Shown here: one piece after another, positions 58,346 through 64,000 of the stretch
How positions within the stretch are numbered: the first letter of the stretch is position 1
Layout of the letters: each line of letters begins with the position of its first letter
NCBI RefSeq assembly: GCF_000972845.2
Contig: NC_040013.1
Coordinates: forward strand, 2,842,642 to 2,906,641
Length of the DNA: 64,000 nucleotides
Origin: Larimichthys crocea
Taxonomy: Eukaryota; Chordata; Actinopteri; Sciaenidae
Reading direction: 5' to 3'
The notes under the pieces: model-generated
What the model was told of the DNA's origin: nothing
Seen by the model: only the letters and a program-made list of their open reading frames with translations
Databases searched by the model: none
Translations under genes and position numbers: made by a program

Positions 58346-59329
58346 GCCTTCTAATATAGGGTCTTATGTACATAATGTTAAGGAGTTTAGTCTTAATCCA
58401 GATTTGAAAGCTTAATTTCCGTCGTAAAACACACTCCATTTAAATGTGACAGAAACAAAATGAAACCCACCAAAAAACATCTCGGTTAGTCAATCACCAA
58501 CTCTGGTTTGGTCAAGGAACAAGACGCCTCTGTGAACAGTCATTTCCCGTATATCTGTGTCTAGACGCCGCTTGTTTTCATAAGCCATAAATCTTCTGAA
58601 CATCCTGATACTAAAATGATGTTTTTCAGGCAGACAAACCAGGATAAAATTAACTTTCTCAGCAGCAACACACTCCTGTGAGATCAGGCAACGCAGATAT
58701 CTCTCCTCTTTGTTGATGCTGAATCATCAGTCTGGTTTACACCTTTTTTTGGTTGATATAAATCTTCAATTCACAGAGTGAGATGTGGAAATATTCTGGT
58801 AAAATTGCTGTTTTTGTTAAAGGAGTTTGGTCCGGTGGCTTTGAAGAGAGCGTGGATAACAGCTTCAGCTCCCTGTTGGAAAGGAATGTCGGACTAACGC
58901 GGTGAAATATTAGAAATATTAGAAATATAGCGTACACTCAAACTGATTTTTAAGTGTCTAAAATACATCACATTTAGCTTTGCTGTCAATCAAACTTGGA
59001 TCTGCCACGCCTACAGAGTCCAGAGAGAAATGACCTGAACAGCAGAATGAGCTGCTTGTGCAAGTTTTCTTCACTCAGTATCATATCTGCATGTTTACTG
59101 TGCTGCATTTTCAGGCTTTTTTTATGCAACAACTATTTATGCAAAGTCATACAGAGCTTCCACAATACACATTCACCTGCAACATTTAATGACGCGACCA
59201 TCCTCTGATGCCGCAATCACACAGGTCTCATCAAGCGAGAGGTCCTGACAGCTGCTCCGCGAGGAAAACACAGCGTCGACAGCGTTTCCATAAATATACA
59301 GAGAGAGAGAGAGAGAGAGAAAAATCCCT

Positions 59330-59870
59330 TTTTATTAAAAATTGGAAATGAAGAAAGAGATTCAAACATTTGAATTTATCTGGCTCAGCATATTGCTGGC
59401 TATGCTTTTTACAATTTAATGCCACACAATAGGGGAATTTAATTATACATGATGTGGATCATAAAGTGTGTGCTGAAATAGACATTTTTCTCAGTTGAAT
59501 TATCATTATTCTTCCTTTGGCCTTTGCATTTCTGCGCCCACTGGAAGATACACACTTTTTATTGAAGAAATATGAATAGAAAATTTGGTATCATTCCCAC
59601 AACTGCCGCGGTCAAACTGGAGTTTGTGTTATTTATCTATTGTTGCAATTAATTGCCTGCTCGATTGCTCCTGCTATCACATGGCTCACACAGTGACAGT
59701 AATTAGAAGCTGACAGAGATTGACTTGAGAGTTGTTTATAGATGTGATATAGTGGTAGCAGCTCATTAAAACTACCAATGTGTTAGCTCATTACATTACT
59801 GACTGAAAATATAATTACATTAATCAAGGGTTAATTATTGCTCTTGACTTCATCAGGTGGGCTTCTTCGT
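59330..59870. other. Conserved-element-like block rich in homeodomain cores
   Basis: Unique AT-rich sequence with TAATTA at 59440-59445, the perfect palindrome GCAATTAATTGC at 59645-59656 and GGTTAATTATTGC at 59829-59841. It has no repeats or coding potential. The best enhancer candidate in the window by motif density, but conservation was not tested. Confidence 0.4.
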
Positions 59871-59994
59871 GGCAGAGGTTAGCTGCTTCCGCCCACCTCC
59901 GGTTCTGGTGCCAAACTAACATGAACTGGCCCAAAATCTGACAGGAAACAAACTGACCTCCAATTTGTGAGAGTGACTGACTGTTAACATCACT

Positions 59995-60178
59995 GGGGTC
60001 AGTGGTGGCTAAAGGTTAAAAGGTCAGAGAAAGTGAGCTTGTAACTGGAAGGTCGTTAGTTCACACCTCGACCAGCAGGAAATCAGTGCTCGTCTCCCTC
60101 ATTAGCACCTTGAGCCTTTGAGCAAGACCGTTAACCCCGGCAGAGCTGCTCAGAGGCAACTGTGGCAATGTGATACTC
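59995..60178 (+). repeat. tRNA-derived SINE
   Basis: The head AGTGGTGGCTAAAGGTTAAA and the B-box-like GGTCGTTAGTTCACACCTC (60050-60068) are followed by CTTTGAGCAAGACCGTTAAC and GCTGCTCAGAGGCAACTG, the usual order in a common teleost SINE. The B box is decayed. Confidence 0.75.
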
Positions 60179-60179
60179 A

Positions 60180-60655
60180 CTCCACTAACCAGATGAAGCC
60201 AGAGCCAAGCTGCAGCCTCTGTGGCTCTGCAGTTCCTCTAACGTCCACTTGAGGCTGGCTCCAGAAGTTAGTCAGTCTCCATAAGTCCCCATGTTAAAAC
60301 ACGCAGCAGAAATAAACATGTTTACAGCCTGGTACAAAAAACAGTTTTGGTCTCTGTAGCTAATTTCCCCGTTCATGACAACTGTACTGAGGGTGAATTT
60401 ATATACAACTCACCTGTTCACATTATAGTTATGCAGGATTTACAACACGGCTGCTTTGATTGACAGGCGGGTGCCGTTTTAGGTGACTTGCTCGAGCAAC
60501 CAGGCGTCATTCAGCCAGTCTCAGCTCCACCGAGAGCGAGATCAGCCGGGAGTAACACAGGCAGGACTGTGGCTCTTCAGAAACATGTGGGTGACGTCAT
60601 GGATACGTCGTCCATATTTACACATAAACACATTTGTCTTAACTATTCCTTAACT
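60180..60655 (+). repeat. Interspersed repeat, copy 2 of the 33 kb/60 kb pair
   Basis: Positions 60304-60427 are identical to 33155-33278. This copy extends further on its left (GAAGCCAGAGCCAAGCTGCA) and right (GGTGACGTCATGGATACGTC). It directly abuts the SINE at 59995. Confidence 0.85.
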
Positions 60656-60659
60656 ACAG

Positions 60660-62430
60660 ATCACTCTGCTGCACGCTGTTTTTACGTGGCTACTCCTGCT
60701 GATATGCAGGTAAAATATTCCAGGAAAAGTTGTGACAGTCTCACTAAAACATACGGTAGTTGCGTCTTGCCTGGTCTCTGTTGCAAAGCAGCGAAACTGC
60801 CAGCGGGTTGAAGACGGTGACAGTTGTGGGGGCCACAGTCGGAGAGAGGGTCCACACAGATTCCAAAAAGAATGATTTTATTAAACAGGAGCGCCCAGAG
60901 CAATTTTCTCTCCGGGGGGTTTCAGATATCCGAGCTGCATCCCTGCTGCACAGACAAACAAAGAGCCACCGGAGTTTGAAAAGTAGGTTTGCACTGCGCT
61001 TTTCAATTTCTCCTCCCTGGAACAAAAGGAGGGAGTGATTCGTCTTGAAATAGATTTGTATGATTTATTAATTCCAATCCATAACACCGGGCTTGCTGAT
61101 TCAGAATATGTTGGCTCCGTGTTTGGAGATTTCCAGGCTTTATTTGGCTTGAGATAGGATTATTTTCCAGTTTATAAATTCAGTGTCAGTTTTCAGGCAC
61201 TGGTCCTAAATAAGGTTTGCATGCTTATGCTGATGCGAGGTGCACAGGCTCTCTGCTGTTTGGGGGGATGCACACAGTGAAATACACTGAAAAGGCTGCT
61301 GCATACAGGCAGGATTAAAGCTCCTGGATTTGGTTGTCTTAGTTAATAAGAAAGCAAGGATTAAAGACGTTTTTAAGATTAGGTCTTGAGCCAAATCAAC
61401 ATCAATTTAAACCTTGTTTATCATTGATTCTGAGTGGCCATAAGTAATTATTATACAAACTGCATGTTCCACTATTTGTCACAGTAATGGTTTGTTACAA
61501 ACATACCAAGATACTAATTTGTATTGGATTTTCCATTTCCTCTCTTCCACTAGAATAGCGACTCATTTTTATTAAGCGATGACTGCGCTTTTAGATTTTG
61601 TTTGTACACACGATGTGCCTCATTGCTTTGCTTTAAGTAGAATTCAGATATGTTTTTATTTTTATTTTAGGTACATGTGGTTTGACTCTCATGTTATTCA
61701 GGAGCTCTTCTCTTTTCTCTTGTGTTGTAAATAGAGACTTGTTGTGTGCTTCTTGTGTTCCTCTTTTGCTGGTATCAAATATTATCGGAGCAGCCTTGCA
61801 GAGATTTAACAAACCATCCAACCTTTGAGAATTTCATTATTTGTAATGTTTGCATCAAATTCTGAACAGTGGATCTCCTGTTTTTGCGCTACAGTGTACA
61901 TTTTATATTTCTAAAACAGCCTCACAGTGGTGAATCCAGTTGAATCACTAACTTTACGTACATTTTTCATGTTTTATTAATGAGGAGTGAGCAAAGATCT
62001 ATGCATGCCATCGTATATTTTCCACCTTGTGTGCATGAGCTCGAGTGTAATCCTTTGCGTAAGACAATAAATCACATTTCAGCACAGACAGTAAGGTGCA
62101 CAGTCCTGTGCAGAGAGCACTTTGTTTTCACTGGAGACATTAGGGCTCAGATGTGAGTGAGTAACATTACTATCCAGGGACCAGAGGATGACTTTGTTCC
62201 TGACTGTTCCGTCTTGCTGGACTATCAACCTTTTCATTTGTCAGCAGTGTAATGTCACGTATACAACAAACAACACAAAGCTCCTGCTTGTTCAGGAGAA
62301 ATACAAATTGCTCTGTGGTGCCCTGCCGCTCTGAAGTCTGTGTTCCCCCGTCGTAAAAGACGAGGAGCAGTGCTTTCTCAGAAGGAGCTAACTGATGCTG
62401 TAAATAGAGCCACTGCTGCACCACGGGTTG
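60660..62430. other. Gene-free DNA, nothing recognised
   Basis: Overlapping short ORFs near 60680-61090 on both strands have no recognisable similarity. No repeat family was identified. Confidence 0.5.
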
Positions 62431-62439
62431 AGGGTTAGT

Positions 62440-62960
62440 GCCCGTCCCGCGTGCACCCTTGTGTCCCACGGTGGGACGGCAGTACTGAGGTCAAGAGGGG
62501 GAACCATGAATCACAAATCCCCATCTGATTTGTAAACTGCCTGGAAATTGATTTACAGGGCTGATCAGAGGAAAGAAATCCTCCGGGAGTGTAATCACAC
62601 AGCAGATTGCTCTTGAGAAGGTCAAAGCCCACTCTTATTGTGATTAAAACCCTTTTCTTTATGTGGGCTGTGCCGCTCCTCATCCAGCGGTGCCATAGGT
62701 CATAACAAAAGGAGTCCGTACTGTATTGGAGGGCAAGACCGCACATTGCGGGCTTAATTGTAATTATTTGGTTGATTTGATAAGCGGCCATACAGGTTGT
62801 CTGTACATCTAAACATGATTGATCTCCGTACGTTGGAGACTTTACAGAGCATGTAACGTTGTTAAAATCTAAATTGAGGAATGGGGTGAGCAATACATGC
62901 AGAGCTGGAGTTCCACTGAAGGGCTGGATGTTGTTTAAAATGCTTTGATGGCTTTGAATA
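62440..62960. other. Conserved-element-like block
   Basis: Unique sequence with GGAAATTGATTTACAGGGCT (62543-62562), TCTTATTGTGATTAAAACCC and GGCTTAATTGTAATTATTTG (62751-62770). A 179-codon minus-strand ORF covers it without homology. Regulatory role inferred. Confidence 0.35.
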
Positions 62961-64000
62961 TGATAAATCAGCATCAGTACTGAAATTAAAATGACATTGA
63001 TTGCAAAACAACACTTGTCTTTCTCCCAAAAAAATTAATTATCAAAAAAAAAATAAACACAAAAAAGTACATAGACATAGAAGAACGTTGCTAAAATAAA
63101 ATTATCAATCAAAAAATAGTTAAGTAGAAAATAAAACAGAAATTCAATGTTAGCTTTTAATTCTTGCTGATATTTAATATCGTTGTGGACAGAGAAACTA
63201 CCCTGGGAGAGGAGACACCTCAAAAACTTTTGCAGGTTTTGATAAATTAACTGGAAATGACATCACTAATGTACAATAATTTATTTCATACTTGCTCTGG
63301 CAAGAAGTATAGAAGTATATGACGGTCAGAGCCATGCTTTAGTATGTCTCATGAGTTGTTGCAGCTTGTTTTGGGTTGATACAACACCACAGGACTTTGG
63401 AGATTTCTTTAAGAATTGCATCGATGCTGAACACTTTCACTCTCCTGGAGGTTGCTAAGAAACTCTCTTATTGTCAGTACGCTGTGAAGTCCATTCGTCC
63501 TCTGGACGCTCTAGTTGGTGGTTGTACAGTTTCTCACAAGGCTGTGATAAGGTTAGAGGTCATTTTTTAATACAGCTTAAAAAGGACGCCCACAGAAAAT
63601 GTTTAACCCTGAGGTCGCCTCACAGGTTAGTCTAGTGACCCTTTGACTCACTAGAGATTTAGAGGTTTATACAAACTCTTCATGGACATGGAGTAAATGT
63701 GGCACCAGCCAGAGCTTCTTCAGAATTAAAGGGGGTGACATGCAACGATGAGTGTATTGATGAATGAATGAGTTAGACTCCTGTGCACCTTTTCTCTACT
63801 TATTCCACTAATTATTACATAATGCTTTGACTGAGTGACATATTGTAAATGTCAGAAAATCATATCTAATGTCACATTAAGACCAGGAACACAATCAGTG
63901 TAGTGAATGGTCAACCCACCGGAGTTGATCGTAAGAAAGAAAATGTCATATTTTTGCTGCTTCAAATGGCTGTCACTCACTCCTAGCTTCTATATAAAGA
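62961..64000. other. AT-rich gene-free DNA to the right edge
   Basis: There are A-rich runs near 63030-63065. No gene, RNA or recognised repeat is seen. Confidence 0.5.

Larger units (their letters stand above)
38526..64000 (+). other. Putative first intron of the plus-strand gene, gene-free in appearance
   Basis: About 25 kb without an exon I can recognise on either strand. It holds scattered repeats and AT-rich unique blocks listed separately. If the exon at 38480 is real, this is its intron 1; otherwise it is intergenic. Confidence 0.4.

Noticed and set aside
62435..62974. 179-codon minus-strand ORF
   Set aside because: No similarity to a known family and no supporting gene context; treated as possible non-coding conserved DNA.
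38526..64000. Search for netrin-G LamN or EGF-like exons downstream of the candidate first exon
   Set aside because: No cysteine-rich frame with splice borders resembling these domains was found, so the gene identity is left open.

Overview
This window looks like nuclear DNA of a ray-finned (teleost) fish. Its genes are intron-split vertebrate genes with GT/AG junctions, spaced by long non-coding DNA. The interspersed repeats (tRNA-derived SINEs with a TTTATTGATCCC-type tail, Tc1/mariner-like elements, a Penelope-like fragment, short palindromic MITEs) are of kinds I know from teleosts. No species can be named from sequence alone, and there is no prokaryotic or viral gene, CRISPR array or operon.

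Three protein genes can be read with confidence, all on the minus strand. The first is the 5' two-thirds of carnitine O-acetyltransferase (crat): eight exons between 47 and 4077, running off the left edge. The second is the single-exon immediate-early gene ier5l (5011-5889). The third is complete asb6 (coding 22194-27206, six coding exons plus a probable 5' UTR exon near 28740), an ankyrin/SOCS-box substrate adaptor. Human 9q34.11 carries CRAT, IER5L and ASB6 in the same order and orientation, so this is a conserved block; PTPA, which lies between CRAT and IER5L in human, is absent from that interval here. A fourth gene is proposed on the plus strand: a 46-nt first coding exon at 38480-38525 encodes a signal-peptide-like start followed by a strong GTAAG donor. 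Its N-terminus resembles netrin-G2, but no later exon is seen in the remaining 25 kb, so the identity is a hypothesis.

The rest is non-coding. From 6230 to 8130 lies a GAATA pentamer satellite with a higher-order structure. From 9 to 21 kb there are MITEs, microsatellites and some unique DNA that looks like conserved regulatory sequence. The asb6 introns and upstream region hold SINEs, a Penelope-like fragment and a minisatellite that appears to have grown out of a SINE's tRNA-like head. From 29 to 64 kb (upstream of, then possibly inside, the plus-strand gene) AT-rich, homeodomain-motif-bearing unique blocks alternate with repeat copies. These include a Tc1-like element with a TA duplication and a paralogous empty site in the same window.

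The genes have separate jobs (acetyl-carnitine metabolism, immediate-early nuclear regulation, ubiquitin-ligase adaptor) and do not form a pathway. I found no convincing undescribed molecular system. The most interesting items are the repeat histories (SINE-derived minisatellite, Tc1 insertion with empty site, MITE with a DNA-binding-domain relic) and the unidentified secreted or GPI-type gene start.
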